Shown in pieces: positions 48,441 through 58,697 of a stretch of 64,000 nucleotides of DNA. A model generated the notes under the pieces. That model was not told the origin of the DNA and searched no databases. It saw only the letters and a list, made by a program, of their open reading frames with translations. Both the position numbers and the translations under genes were made by a program. The stretch lies in the NCBI RefSeq assembly GCF_017562075.2, contig NC_054084.1, positions 47,090,697-47,154,696 on the forward strand, written 5' to 3'. The stretch's first letter is position 1. The number at the start of each line of letters is the position of its first letter. The stretch comes from Anopheles merus. Taxonomy: Eukaryota > Arthropoda > Insecta > Diptera > Culicidae.

Positions 48441-49186
48441 CATTAACAGCAAAGGAATTTTGTATTTTGTTTTTGAAACAGTTATATGGCTTATTTTGCT
48501 AAATTTTCTTACTTTTCCTAGACACGATAAGGAGAGAAACATTTTATTCACGTGACAATCATTATTTTAATATTTTCGTTTTGCACATATTAAAAAAATA
48601 TATAGTTCAATAGGGTATTATCATATCTGATGTCATCGTTTCGTTTCACAAACATCATAAGCTATGATTACATGGAATGTAAAATAAGCTACTTAAAATC
48701 CTTCCGTTGGTTTTTGTCAAGTTTTTATCGCATTTTGGAGCAAAAGAGATGGTTAAAATGAAATTGTTACAGGGAAATTGTTATGATAGGAATAAAGTGG
48801 TTTCCCTTGAGGATTTGGATGTTTCATGAAATTGTTGAAATTCGTCTTAATGAGCGTTTCCCATCGATATTTCAATCGGTCTCACGATGTATAGACTGTT
48901 TCCTAAAATTGGATGAATGATGCGTTTAAAAAAATGGTGGAACGAGGCAAACAATTGTTAAACGAATTAATTAAAATGTGCAAACGCTGAATAAACCGTG
49001 AGACCAATTCATTTGAAAAATCGAAATATCCCGAAAATTCCTTATGCACAAAAATTAACCATTGAAAAGCCCTGTATAAATACAAAATTTTACAGGCAAA
49101 TGATGCAAATGAAAATCAATGTGAAATTTAATAGTTAAACATTGAAATAATTAAATTAAAATGTATCAGTAGTAATTTTTAAATGT
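48441..49186. other. AT-rich non-coding stretch
   Basis: Nothing recognised; it forms the 5' flank of the Jockey insertion. Confidence 0.35.
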
Positions 49187-49348
49187 ACAAATTATGTTTG
49201 GGATTCATCACTCCGACTGCGAGGAGTGCAGACGTGTTTTCCGCGAGGCTCTAAGCGTTGTGATAAACACATACAAAAGTCAGAGTTCTTATTGGTAATA
49301 AAAGTGAAACCTATAACCAAAGCGACTAAAGTCGCCCGACCCGTCAAC

Positions 49349-50497
49349 ATGGGTTGTGGCAAAGTCTCGTCAAAGCGAAGGAATGTAAAAATTCCTTTAT
49401 CTACATTCCACCGTTTGAGCAAACTCAATACGGAACAGGTGCAAATGGTGTCGCCTAACACATATGCACTGCTTGAAGACGATAAAGAAGAGCATCCTAT
49501 GGATACACATACGAGTAAGCCTAGCTCGACGAGTAATAGTGTTAGTATTCCTCCAATCAAGATTGTGTGCAAGTCATTAGGAGAAGTGCACAAAAAAGTC
49601 ATCGACGCAGGAGTAATACGTTATCACACCAAAGTGGCAAACGAAGGTATTATCGTGTACACATACACAACCAATGACTTTAGAACAGTGGTCAGACACC
49701 TGTCTAACACCAAAGTGAATTTTCACACATACCAACTGGCAGAGGATCGTACAAGCAAAATAGTACTCAGCGGGCTATACGATATGCCCACGGAAGAGGT
49801 AAAACAAGTGCTAGAAGCTGAGGGCATTAACCCGGTGTCAGTGAAAAAGTTAGCCGTTCGCAATAAAAAATACGACGAACACGCAACCTATCTCCTTCAC
49901 TTCCCCAAAGGAAGCGTAAACCTTACAAAGCTGCGTTCCATAAACGCACTTGAGCACTGCAGAGTACAGTGGAATTATTATTCCAACAGACAAGGCCCAA
50001 TGCAGTGTAAACGCTGCCAATCGTTTGGTCATGGTGCTGCTAACTGCCATCATCCTGCTTCCTGCAACAAGTGTGCAGGTAAACATGACTCAAAAGAATG
50101 CCCGTTGAAAGCATCAACATCAAATGACAATGGTCTACTGCCAACACACAAACTAAAATGTGTTAACTGTGAAGGCAATCATCCAGCCAACTTTTGGGGG
50201 TGCCCAAAGCGACTAACAAAATCAAAAGCCAGTGCTCCTAAACTACCTGCATCGAGAGAATTTGTATTCGAAGGAAATGCATTCCCTGTGCTCCCTCCTA
50301 CGTCAGCGTCCAAAACAAATAAACTCCCTCACATAGAAGCGAATCAAACAAATAGCAGTACGGAGGATTTGTTTAATGCGACTGAATTAACAGTCATAGT
50401 TGGTGAAGTATTTTGCAAATTACGCGCTTGCAAGACAAAACAACAACAAATCACCGCGATATTCGAGGTTGTTAGTAAATTTTGTTTTGCTAACTGA
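49349..50497 (+). CDS. LINE ORF1 (gag-like RNA-binding protein with zinc knuckles)
   Basis: Starting at the first ATG in frame (MGCGKVSSKRR) gives 382 residues; the frame is open further upstream to the element start but without ATG. The middle is a gag-like domain (IKIVCKSLGEVHKKVIDAG, then YTYTTNDFRTVVRHL), typical of Jockey ORF1 proteins. Three CCHC-type knuckles follow: CKRCQSFGHGAANCHHPASC, the next CNKCAGKHDSKEC, and CVNCEGNHPANFWGC. It binds element RNA and forms the cytoplasmic and nuclear RNP. The stop TGA overlaps the ORF2 ATG as TGATG. The C-terminal 130 residues are low in motifs. Confidence 0.93.
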   Translation: MGCGKVSSKRRNVKIPLSTFHRLSKLNTEQVQMVSPNTYALLEDDKEEHPMDTHTSKPSSTSNSVSIPPIKIVCKSLGEVHKKVIDAGVIRYHTKVANEGIIVYTYTTNDFRTVVRHLSNTKVNFHTYQLAEDRTSKIVLSGLYDMPTEEVKQVLEAEGINPVSVKKLAVRNKKYDEHATYLLHFPKGSVNLTKLRSINALEHCRVQWNYYSNRQGPMQCKRCQSFGHGAANCHHPASCNKCAGKHDSKECPLKASTSNDNGLLPTHKLKCVNCEGNHPANFWGCPKRLTKSKASAPKLPASREFVFEGNAFPVLPPTSASKTNKLPHIEANQTNSSTEDLFNATELTVIVGEVFCKLRACKTKQQQITAIFEVVSKFCFAN

Positions 50498-53166
50498 TGG
50501 ATCATATTCGAGAAATAACTATATCATACTGGAACGCAAACGGTGTTTTAAATAAGAAAATTGAGCTAGAAAACTATTTAAGGAAAAAAGACGTTGACTT
50601 AATGATTATAGTAGAAACATTCTTAAAACCGGGACAAAGATTCAACATTGCTAACTATAGCATCTGTAGACTAGATAGAATCCTAAATGCCAAAGGAGGG
50701 ATTATAATACTTATCAAAAGCAACATTGCTTTTAACCTTATGAAAGCCTTTAAAATGGAAATTATAGAAACAATAGGAGTTCAAATTAAGACAGCTAAGG
50801 GCCCATTGTCAATAATCGCAGCTTATCATCCTGGCTCAAACACAGTGATGAGTAAATTTAAAAACGATCTAAGAAATTTAACTAGACTAAAAAGTAGCTT
50901 TCTAATATGTGGTGACTTAAATGCTAGGCACAATATGTGGAACTGTGCCTCAACAAACGCAACTGGCAAAATATTATTTGACGAATTGCGCAAGGGGCAA
51001 TTTTCGATTTGTTTCCCTGACACACCTACTCATTTCCCTTCAGACTCTACAAGAAATCCTTCTACGATCGATATTACGCTAACAAACAATTATCATCACA
51101 TTTCCGACCTGAAAACCAGTACAAATTTCACTTCTGATCACCTACCAGTAACATTTTCTGTACTAAACGAAAAGATCAATCTCAAACCCGACAGAACACT
51201 TCATGATTACACCAAAGCAAACTGGACCTTATTCAAACATAGCATCAATTCTAAAATCAATCCAGCTGAAATTTCACATGACAGAATACATAGTCAAGCT
51301 CAAATCGATAATATGATAGACAAACTAACTAACACTATATTATCCGCGCATGAAATTGCAATACCATCAAAATCAGCAGGAAGGTATAACTTAATAATCC
51401 CCCCAGATATCATAAAGCTTATAAAAATTAGAAATACGTATCGTAAACGATGGCAAAGACACCGACTTAATAATACATTAAAACAATCATATAATTTTTT
51501 GAAAAATCTGATTAACATTAAATTATCTGAACTGCGAAACAAAGCGTGGTCAATAAACCTAAATTCAATGAATAAGGACAAACTTAATAAAACCAAACTA
51601 TGGAAGTTTATTAAAATCATTAAAAATAATCAAAACGCAATACCAGTATTAAAAAGCAATGATCAAACGCTCATAACGTCAAACGAAAAATGCAAAGCAC
51701 TGAAAGATGTTTTTGAGTCTGCACACACAGTAACAGCAAATTTTACAAGCCCAACCGAACGTCAAGTGAAAAAAACCGTTAAAAACTTTCCCAGTATCAA
51801 TCAAGAACTTATACAAAATAACCTATTCAAACCAAAAGATATTACACAAATTCTTAAAAGATTCAAACCGAAAAAATCATCTGGTATTGACAACATAAAT
51901 AACTGCACACTCAAAAAGTTACCTCCAAAAGCCATTATATATCTAAATACCATTCTCAATGGTTGCTTAAAACTTGGCTACTTTCCTAATGCATGGAAAA
52001 TAGCTAAAGTTATCGCGATACCCAAACCAGGCAAGGATCACAGTCAACCAGAAAGCTACCGACCGATTAGTCTTCTTAGTTGCCTAGGTAAAATATTCGA
52101 AAAATTGTTAGAAAGCCGAATGGCACTCCATACATTCAACAACAACATAATCCCGAAAAGTCAATTTGGTTTTCGTCCCTCTCTTTCTATCACACACCAA
52201 CTCCATAGATTAACAAACAATATCGTACATAACAGATGTAATAGAAAATCAACCGGCTTAGTTCTTCTTGATACTGAGAAAGCATTTGACTCCATCTGGC
52301 ATCAAGGTTTACTTTCCAAACTCATCAAACTAAATTTTCCCAGCTACTTAATCAATATAGTAAATTCGTTCATTTCAAATCGCCAAAACAAAGTACATAT
52401 TTTAAACAGTACATCTAACACATATACGCCAAAGGCAGGTGTTCCTCAAGGCAGCGTTCTGTCGCCTTTACTGTTTAATATATATACCTCAGACATACCC
52501 CACATGAAGAGCTGTGAGCAATTCTTTTATGCTGACGATGTTGCGTTTTCATCCTCAGCGAAAAGTCCAAAAACAATAATTAGAAATTTAAATACTGCTC
52601 TGAAAAAATACAGTAAATACTGCACAAAATGGAAACTTAAATTAAATGGAAACAAATCTGAAGCTATCTTCTTCACTAGGTATACCTGTGCTCGGAAGCT
52701 TCCAAGTACTAAACTAACAATTAACGATTGTGAAATTCCTTGGAAAAATCAGACTAAATACCTAGGACTAATACTAGATAAACGACTGACATACGGATAT
52801 CATACAGAAAATGTTACTGTAAAATGTGAAAAACTATTTAGAATTCTGTACAGTTTTCTTAACAGGAAATCGAAATTAAATTTCGAAAACAAAATGCTAT
52901 TGTACAAAGCATGTGTTAGACCTATTATGACATACGCCTCACCCATTTGGTCAAATTGTGCCCAGTCACACAAATTAAAACTACAAAGAGCCCAAAACAA
53001 ATTTTTGAAAGCTATCCTTAGAGTCCCTCGGTGGTACAACACAGCTGCATTACACATCGAATGTAACATTCCCACAATAGTGGAAATATTAGCCAGGTTG
53101 AAATCAAATTATAACGCTAAGTGCACAACTAGCCCACTGCAAATACTAAGAGAATTGAACTCTTAA
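50497..53166 (+). CDS. LINE ORF2 (AP endonuclease and reverse transcriptase)
   Basis: 889 residues, no stop or frameshift. The N-terminal AP-type endonuclease has ISYWNANGV, VETFL, the CGDLNARHNMWNC motif, STIDITL and SDHLPV, which carry its catalytic Asn, Glu, Asp and His. The reverse transcriptase (about 440-760) has PKPGKDHSQPESYRPISLL, QFGFRPSLS, LLDTEKAFDSIWH, AGVPQGSVLSPLLFNIYTSD and the catalytic YADD (FFYADDVAF), then KYLGLILDKRLTY. There is no RNase H, as usual in the Jockey clade. The enzyme nicks target DNA and copies the RNA there. Translation probably depends on reinitiation at TGATG, because the ATG shares its A with the ORF1 stop. Confidence 0.95.
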   Translation: MDHIREITISYWNANGVLNKKIELENYLRKKDVDLMIIVETFLKPGQRFNIANYSICRLDRILNAKGGIIILIKSNIAFNLMKAFKMEIIETIGVQIKTAKGPLSIIAAYHPGSNTVMSKFKNDLRNLTRLKSSFLICGDLNARHNMWNCASTNATGKILFDELRKGQFSICFPDTPTHFPSDSTRNPSTIDITLTNNYHHISDLKTSTNFTSDHLPVTFSVLNEKINLKPDRTLHDYTKANWTLFKHSINSKINPAEISHDRIHSQAQIDNMIDKLTNTILSAHEIAIPSKSAGRYNLIIPPDIIKLIKIRNTYRKRWQRHRLNNTLKQSYNFLKNLINIKLSELRNKAWSINLNSMNKDKLNKTKLWKFIKIIKNNQNAIPVLKSNDQTLITSNEKCKALKDVFESAHTVTANFTSPTERQVKKTVKNFPSINQELIQNNLFKPKDITQILKRFKPKKSSGIDNINNCTLKKLPPKAIIYLNTILNGCLKLGYFPNAWKIAKVIAIPKPGKDHSQPESYRPISLLSCLGKIFEKLLESRMALHTFNNNIIPKSQFGFRPSLSITHQLHRLTNNIVHNRCNRKSTGLVLLDTEKAFDSIWHQGLLSKLIKLNFPSYLINIVNSFISNRQNKVHILNSTSNTYTPKAGVPQGSVLSPLLFNIYTSDIPHMKSCEQFFYADDVAFSSSAKSPKTIIRNLNTALKKYSKYCTKWKLKLNGNKSEAIFFTRYTCARKLPSTKLTINDCEIPWKNQTKYLGLILDKRLTYGYHTENVTVKCEKLFRILYSFLNRKSKLNFENKMLLYKACVRPIMTYASPIWSNCAQSHKLKLQRAQNKFLKAILRVPRWYNTAALHIECNIPTIVEILARLKSNYNAKCTTSPLQILRELNS

Positions 53167-53482
53167 AAATGTAATTTTAGGTTTACAATTACTATTATTA
53201 CTTTTATTTTTATGTTAAGGCCTGTACATAGTATCATAAGCAGCAAAAATTAGTATAAGTCTAGTATTCAGCCAAGGGGTTTTCAATTCCAATTATATTT
53301 TTTCCCCTTAACCAAATTGTTCCTTAATTTAGCTTTTGTTAGAAATCTTCTAAGTCCTTCCGGCCAAGATTGCCATTAAGATTAGAATTCAATGAGGAGA
53401 GAACATAGTTTCGTACCCATTATCGCGTCAGATTTCAAACTGTTGTACTTACTAATGAAATTTAAAAATGGAAATAAAAGAA

Positions 53483-53502
53483 CTAACCTAACCTAACCTA
53501 AA
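53483..53502 (+). repeat. Telomere-like 3' tail of the Jockey element
   Basis: Three CCTAA units plus a partial one directly precede the target duplication. CCTAA is the complement of TTAGG, the ancestral insect telomere repeat. Confidence 0.85.
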
Positions 53503-53514
53503 ACAAATTATGTT

Positions 53515-53880
53515 AAAAAGTATTAAAAAGTGCTTATATTTGTATTAGTTCAATAGTAAATAAATTTGGCTTCGTAGCTATTTCGTTACTTGTTTTTGGT
53601 AAGGAATTTGGGAAAATTGAAACAAATTGCACTTTAGTATTGGGATGCACAATTTGGTTGCAAAAATTCCCTCCCATCCTGATGTCCTGTGATCGTCTAA
53701 AAGTCATCCTACACCTGGTACCGTACCATGCTTTTTTCACAACTCATGGCGATCGTGCAGTAAATGGATCGAAATGTAATGGATGCAATTTCTAGCCAAC
53801 ATCCCCTGGGGGACCAATTGCTCTGTAATGTGGCTCTCAAAAAGCCAAACCTCCCCTTCCGATCTGAAACACACAAAAAA

Positions 53881-53882
<2 letters not shown>
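53515..53882. other. Non-coding stretch
   Basis: Nothing recognised between the LINE and the CA microsatellite. Confidence 0.35.

Positions 53883-53961
<79 letters not shown>
53883..53961. repeat. (CA)n microsatellite, about 39 units
   Basis: Uninterrupted AC/CA dinucleotide over 79 bases. Open frames through it are artefacts of the repeat. Confidence 0.97.
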
Positions 53962-53963
<2 letters not shown>

Positions 53964-55057
53964 AAGGTATACTTCCACTAAAAGACAATCTAATTTCATC
54001 GCCAGCTGACACCCGCGCTTGAAATTGAATGTTTAACGGATAATTGCCTCGAAGCGAGCGTTTGTATCTTTACGCACCCCAAAAGCATCGACAGTGACAG
54101 CCCCCCGTTTCTACGCCACGCCATTCTTACCCGGAAAGAAATGGTCAATCCTGCCGTTGGACATTATGACGGTGCCTGGTTGGAAATGATTCCCCCCCCC
54201 AGGCTGCCCTCCCCCTCCACACCACCCTGCTACCGTTCGCATTTCGAAAGGAATTGTGCCAATGGTCATTAAAATGGCCATTGATTGCCACAATTCGCTT
54301 GGCCCGGTTGGAAATGTGATGCCGGGAAAGATGGCGCCACACAACGACAACGAGCACGAGACGACCACCATCAATACGACAACGATGATGATGATGATGA
54401 TCTCCATTCCCTCCCCCACCCCCTCCACCCCGTCTTCACTGTCGCACAGTTTTACGATCATGTCGTTGAAATCAATGAAGTTTGTCTATAAAATCTCGCC
54501 CGCCTCGGTCCATTGTGACCGACCGGTGGGCTATGATTATTCTTGCAAGATTTGCCCAATGCTAGGCACCGGACCGGATCGGGTGGGACGCATTATATTT
54601 GCGTGGCTGTAGTGGAAATTGGCCGTTCATCCGTCCGGTTGGCCGAAAGGGCTTGTTTGGCCGAACTATTTCTACTGCACAGTGCGCAGCATCCACACGG
54701 TAAGTTTTATTTCATTAGAAGAGAAATTTAATTTTCAAAACAACCCCCAACCAATTCCACCGCGCCAGCGGTGGCACTGAGCGCGGACCCGAAAGCCCGA
54801 AGACGCGCAGGGCACGCTGAAAGACGATGAAATATGAAATTCGTGATTTGAACAACATGAAATCGAACAAAATAATAGAAACCGCAATCCGCCGCGCGGC
54901 GCGGCGGTTATTGTTTAAGGGCCGGACGGTGCCGGCTTCGAGTGTTGTGCTGCGCAAATCGATGCAGCATTTCGAATAGATTTAATTAAAATTTCTCATA
55001 AAAGGGCAAAAGGTGAACTGCAGATGGAATTGATGGTGAACGAAGCTTACGACTTGT
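53962..55057. other. Non-coding stretch
   Basis: GC-richer than its surroundings, with a short GAT repeat at about 54384-54400 and open frames that lack domains. Nothing supported. Confidence 0.3.
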
Positions 55058-55132
55058 AGAGAGAGAGAAAAAAAGAAAAAAACACAGAGAGAGAGAGAGA
55101 GGGAGAGAGAGAGACAGAGAGAGAGAGAGAAA
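55058..55132. repeat. (GA)n-rich microsatellite
   Basis: GAGAGA tracts with A-rich interruptions. Confidence 0.9.
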
Positions 55133-55709
55133 GTGGTGCAGTGCTTGAGTACGTTTTCTAGTTTAGTGCTCGGATTTGTTGCGATCTCGTTTTACGGCTC
55201 AATTTTGGGCACGTTTTCTGAGGTATGCATGGAGTTAACTGGTATGTTCGTTAAAAATTCGTTCGCAGTAGAAATATCAATATCGGCGAGGCAAGTGCCG
55301 AAAGAAGTTTTGAATTTTTAAACAGATAAATCAACGACGAATGGTGCTGGATGGTTTTGGTATCAATTTTAATAATTAAGTTTAGAAAGTTAAAACTTGA
55401 TTTATCAAAACGGCCAATTTCATTTTTCGACGGAACATCGTTCAGAAGGATGGATGCAAGGCTAAGGGAAGGAGAAGTAGAAGTCTGAAAGTTAGTATCA
55501 ATTTGGTTTTGAAATTATTCATATTTACTATCAGTAGCGGTTCTAAAACGTTTTGCATGTTTATCGTTTTCCCTCTGGAAACATAATACTTACATACGTA
55601 TAATAATTTATACTCATGCCCGCAGGTTATATATGCCGTAAAAGTGGATACGTTCATTAAGTGAAGAAATAATTTATCCATATATATCATTTGTGTTATT
55701 GTTTGTGGT

Positions 55710-55845
55710 TAATTGGGCTCACACGATTTAGCAACATACCCGTCATGGGTTCAAATCCTGTACGGCTCGAGACAACACCCCCTGTCACCCCATACGTAAA
55801 GGGATAATTAATAAGTCACTGATAGTTCAAGACCGGCCATTTGCA
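55710..55845 (+). mobile_element. tRNA-derived SINE (copy 8)
   Basis: GGGCTCACACGATTTAGCAA (head), box B GGGTTCAAATCC, CCCCATACGTAAAGGGATAA and AAGTCACTGATAGTTCAAG match the body of copies 1-3. Confidence 0.65.
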
Positions 55846-56477
55846 ATGGTCATTGCATCACCATCATCAGAAGCATACTTCATTTTTCCAGCCGTTTTGT
55901 TCGTACTCCATAAATATGTTGAACTTCATCAAATTGATAATTATATTTCACATAACATGTGACGCTTAATATGTTACGCATGTCCTACAAATAACCAACA
56001 TAATCGGTATTGTTGGCAGGAGTTTCGGCTGCATTTTCGATGTATCCAAAACATTGCGATCAATGATCAACTGTGACGAGAGAAGGGCGAATTGGATGAA
56101 CTCCATCTCCAGGTTTGTTTGAAACTAATTGGGTTTGAAAGGAATTGGGTTGGTATTATGCCTGTTTCCAGCATTATAGTTGAATGTCGGGCTATTAGCT
56201 TTGAATCGCGTGTCGTCACCTACGAATCGCATGCCACTATCATCAAATGCATGCCTTAACAATCGAGTGGCACGCACACTGTGGTCGTCCTAGTAACGAA
56301 ATGCAACGATTGCCGACCCCTGGGGACGAAGTGGTGAGTGCCGCTCGGGGCTCGATCGTAGGTACGTGGGTGCAGGGAGATAGGAGTTCTAGGCAATCTC
56401 TCTAGGACCGCTACTGAGGTCGGACGTGAACCGATTGTACGTGGAACACATTGTAATGATATTGTAATAAAAGGTCT
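55846..56477. other. Non-coding stretch with a probable TE 3' end
   Basis: 55955-55994 repeats 28369-28409. AATAAA near 56466 and the preceding 200 bp could be the 3' UTR of another element; it cannot be assigned. Confidence 0.25.
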
Positions 56478-56486
56478 AACAAATAG

Positions 56487-58185
56487 ATAAATAAAAAAAC
56501 AAGGCCAGAAAAAGACTGAATATAATCCGACGCATCTGCAACCAAAACAACAAACTAAGCCCGAAAAAAACAATAGTAGTTCACAGAGCCATAATCAGGG
56601 GAGTTTTGGAACAAGGGGCCTCTTACATAGGAAACGCAACAAAAACACTCAAAAAGTCACTCCAAACCATAGCAAACCAATCACTCCGAAAAATAACAGG
56701 CTGCACCAAAACCACACCAATTAACTCCTTAATGGCAATAGCTGCTGAAGTACCACTACACATAAGAAGCAAATACATAGCAACAAAAGAAACTTTAAAG
56801 ACAATAACATATTCAAAAATCCATCAGAACCAAATAACAACCAACATAAACAGAATCGCAGAAAAAAACAAAACATACGTAGAAAAAATTATTACCGAAA
56901 ACAGGGAACTAATTGAAAAAATGGCAAAAATAAAAATAAATAACATAGAAGTGAAAATTCCAATTCATCCTAAACCAGACGAAGAAATTACAAAAGATAC
57001 CCCTCATAGAGAAATAATATTGAGACAAAAATTTGAACAACAAATCAGAAACCTGGAAAAAAAGAAACCGATCGTATATACAGACGGAAGCAAAATAGAA
57101 GATAAATGTGGAATTGGCATCTACATAAAACCACACAACAAACCAAATCAGTATATAGCATCCCACTTCAAGCTAAAAAACACGGTACCAATAACTTCTG
57201 TAGAGATAACAGCAATTGAAAAAGCCCTACAAATTGCCAATGAAAATAATCTAAAAAACCCGACAATATATACAGGCAGCATGCTATATTTTAAAAGAAG
57301 CACAAGAGAAATGCTACATAGACGAAGCAATAAATAACATCCTAAAAACAAGCGAAAAACTCAATGCTGAGATAAGATGGATACCAGCACACATAAACAT
57401 AGCAGGAAATGAGAAAGCCGACCAATTGGCCAAAAAAGGAAGCACATCAAAAAATATAATTGAAAACAAACTACGAATAAGTGACACAACAATCAACATA
57501 AAGAACACAATGAGAAAAGAAACTGAAGATTGGTACACAGCAGAGTGTAGAGAGAAAGGGAAGAAATTAGAAGAATTTCATAAAGAATTCCAATTTAAAC
57601 ATTGGTACGACGAAATCCCACTAAGCGCAAATGAAATCAAAACAACAAATAAATTACTGGTTGGCCATGACCTATCGAGATATTGGTTAGCTAAAATGAA
57701 GATCGAAGAAAACGGCGATTGTCCAACTTGCCATACTCCGGAAACGGGACGCCATAAAATTTTCTACTGCACAAAATACAAAAATCAAAGAGACTCAAAC
57801 CCTCTCATATCTTGGAATAATTTTATAACCAATTGCAAAGGAAAAACAGGAACAACGATAAAAGAAATCATCCGTTTCATGAAAGAAAACAACATCGAAA
57901 TTTAAAAGAAAAGATATTCTTAAATCTTAATACAAGAAGTATACACCAACCTATAAACAGATACATCTAAACAACTGACATGGCTGACAATGAAATAGCA
58001 AACAACACAGCACAGAAAAAAAACAACAAGAAAAAGAAAAGACGTTCCCGAACCAAAAGACATATGACTCTAGACAGTCGAAGTGTAAAAGAGAGAGTAA
58101 GCCTCTGAATATGTTGTTTAAAACAAACGTTTGTACAACATAGGAGGATACATCCCCTCTCGCCAAATAGAAGAAGAAGAAGAAG
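56487..58185 (+). mobile_element. 5'-truncated LINE 3' end with RNase H domain and (AAG)n tail
   Basis: AACAAATAG at 56478-56486 and 58186-58194 is a perfect 9-bp target duplication. The insert begins in the RT thumb (KARKRLNIIRRICN), continues in one frame to about 57280, then shifts +1. RNase H motifs are YTDGSKIEDKCGIGIYI, SVEITAIEKAL, IYTGS (the usual catalytic Asp after YT is Gly here) and, in the shifted frame, WIPAHINIAGNEKADQLAKK. A C-terminal zinc motif follows (CPTCHTPETGRHKIFYC) to the stop at 57905. The 3' UTR ends CGCCAAATAG(AAG)5. RNase H plus the CCHC tail fits the I superfamily (I, Loa or Outcast groups). The frameshift and Asp loss make it non-functional. Confidence 0.85.
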
Positions 58186-58329
58186 AACAAATAGTTAAAA
58201 GTGTAAGCGATGCAATAATAAGAAGTAGCGAAATCCTTTAGCCGGCATAACCACGAAGATTGTCAAGTCAAGTCAAGAAGAAGAATGACGATCGATGATC
58301 GTCAAGAAGAAGAATGGTGTAACAAATCG
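58186..58329 (+). mobile_element. SINE 3'-end fragment (copy 9)
   Basis: TTTAGCCGGCATAACCACGA, then GTCAAGTCAAGAAGAAGAAT, resembles the 3' part of copy 4 (AGCCGGCATG...TACGTCAAATAGAAGAAG). A short GTCAAGAAGAAGAATG repeat follows. Confidence 0.4.
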
Positions 58330-58332
58330 TAA

Positions 58333-58640
58333 GTCATGTAAATTTGTATGTCCCTACTAGACCTTTAAGAACTCGACAATTTTTAATAACTGACTTTCGT
58401 TGTCGTCTTTTCTGCGCTAGGGATCCGTTGTTATTAATGTCCAAGAACTTTAATTTATTTTCAAATTTTGTAGACCTGTCCTTTAGTGTACCGAAATGTA
58501 CTAGCGTCATTCGAGATTGTTTTACGTCTAATTTTAGAAACACATAGTTTTTAAGACATTAGTTTTAATTGTGTATGTAGGCCATGGAGGCTCGATACTT
58601 AAAATAAATATATGTAAATGTAAGTGTAAATGTAAATGTA
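58333..58640 (+). mobile_element. CR1-like LINE C-terminus and 3' UTR with (ATGTAA)n tail
   Basis: The frame to 58547 reads YVPTRPLRTRQF, then SKNFNLFSNFVDLSFSVP. This aligns with YAPSRTLRSRETL and SAVFNTVSDCFDFDIS of the LINE at 34900-36270. The UTR GTAGGCCATGGAGGCTCGAT and AAAATAAATA have the same layout as that LINE, but the tail is ATGTAA/GTAAATGTAA. It is a related but distinct family. Confidence 0.65.
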
Positions 58641-58697
58641 ACGTTTTACGACACCCCCTCTCCCCCCTATCAGCGTTACGTAATTGATGGATGACGC
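58641..58697 (-). repeat. Fragment of the GCGTC-ACGTAACGC dispersed repeat
   Basis: The inverse of the segment starting near 27901 (GCGTCATCCATCAATTACGT, then AACGC). It interrupts the RTE relic that follows, at CTCTTAG|GCGTC. Confidence 0.5.

Larger units (their letters stand above)
49199..53502 (+). mobile_element. Complete Jockey-clade LINE (4,304 bp) with 12-bp target duplication
   Basis: ACAAATTATGTT at 49187-49198 is repeated exactly at 53503-53514, so both ends are defined. The element has a 5' UTR of about 150 bp, where an internal promoter would be expected, then two intact ORFs and a 3' UTR of about 335 bp. It ends in AATAAAAGAA and three CCTAA units instead of poly(A). Intact frames and a perfect duplication point to a recent insertion, possibly of an active family. 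Confidence 0.95.

Noticed and set aside
53764..54022. Open frames through the CA repeat (poly Thr-His and Val-Cys)
   Set aside because: They are created by the dinucleotide repeat, on both strands, without flanking domains.
54256..54612. 118-residue open frame
   Set aside because: Contains a GAT-repeat-derived Met run and no recognisable domain.
55712..55790. Possible tRNA gene (B-box-like GGGTTCAAATCC)
   Set aside because: No cloverleaf or acceptor stem can be formed; the sequence matches the SINE head.
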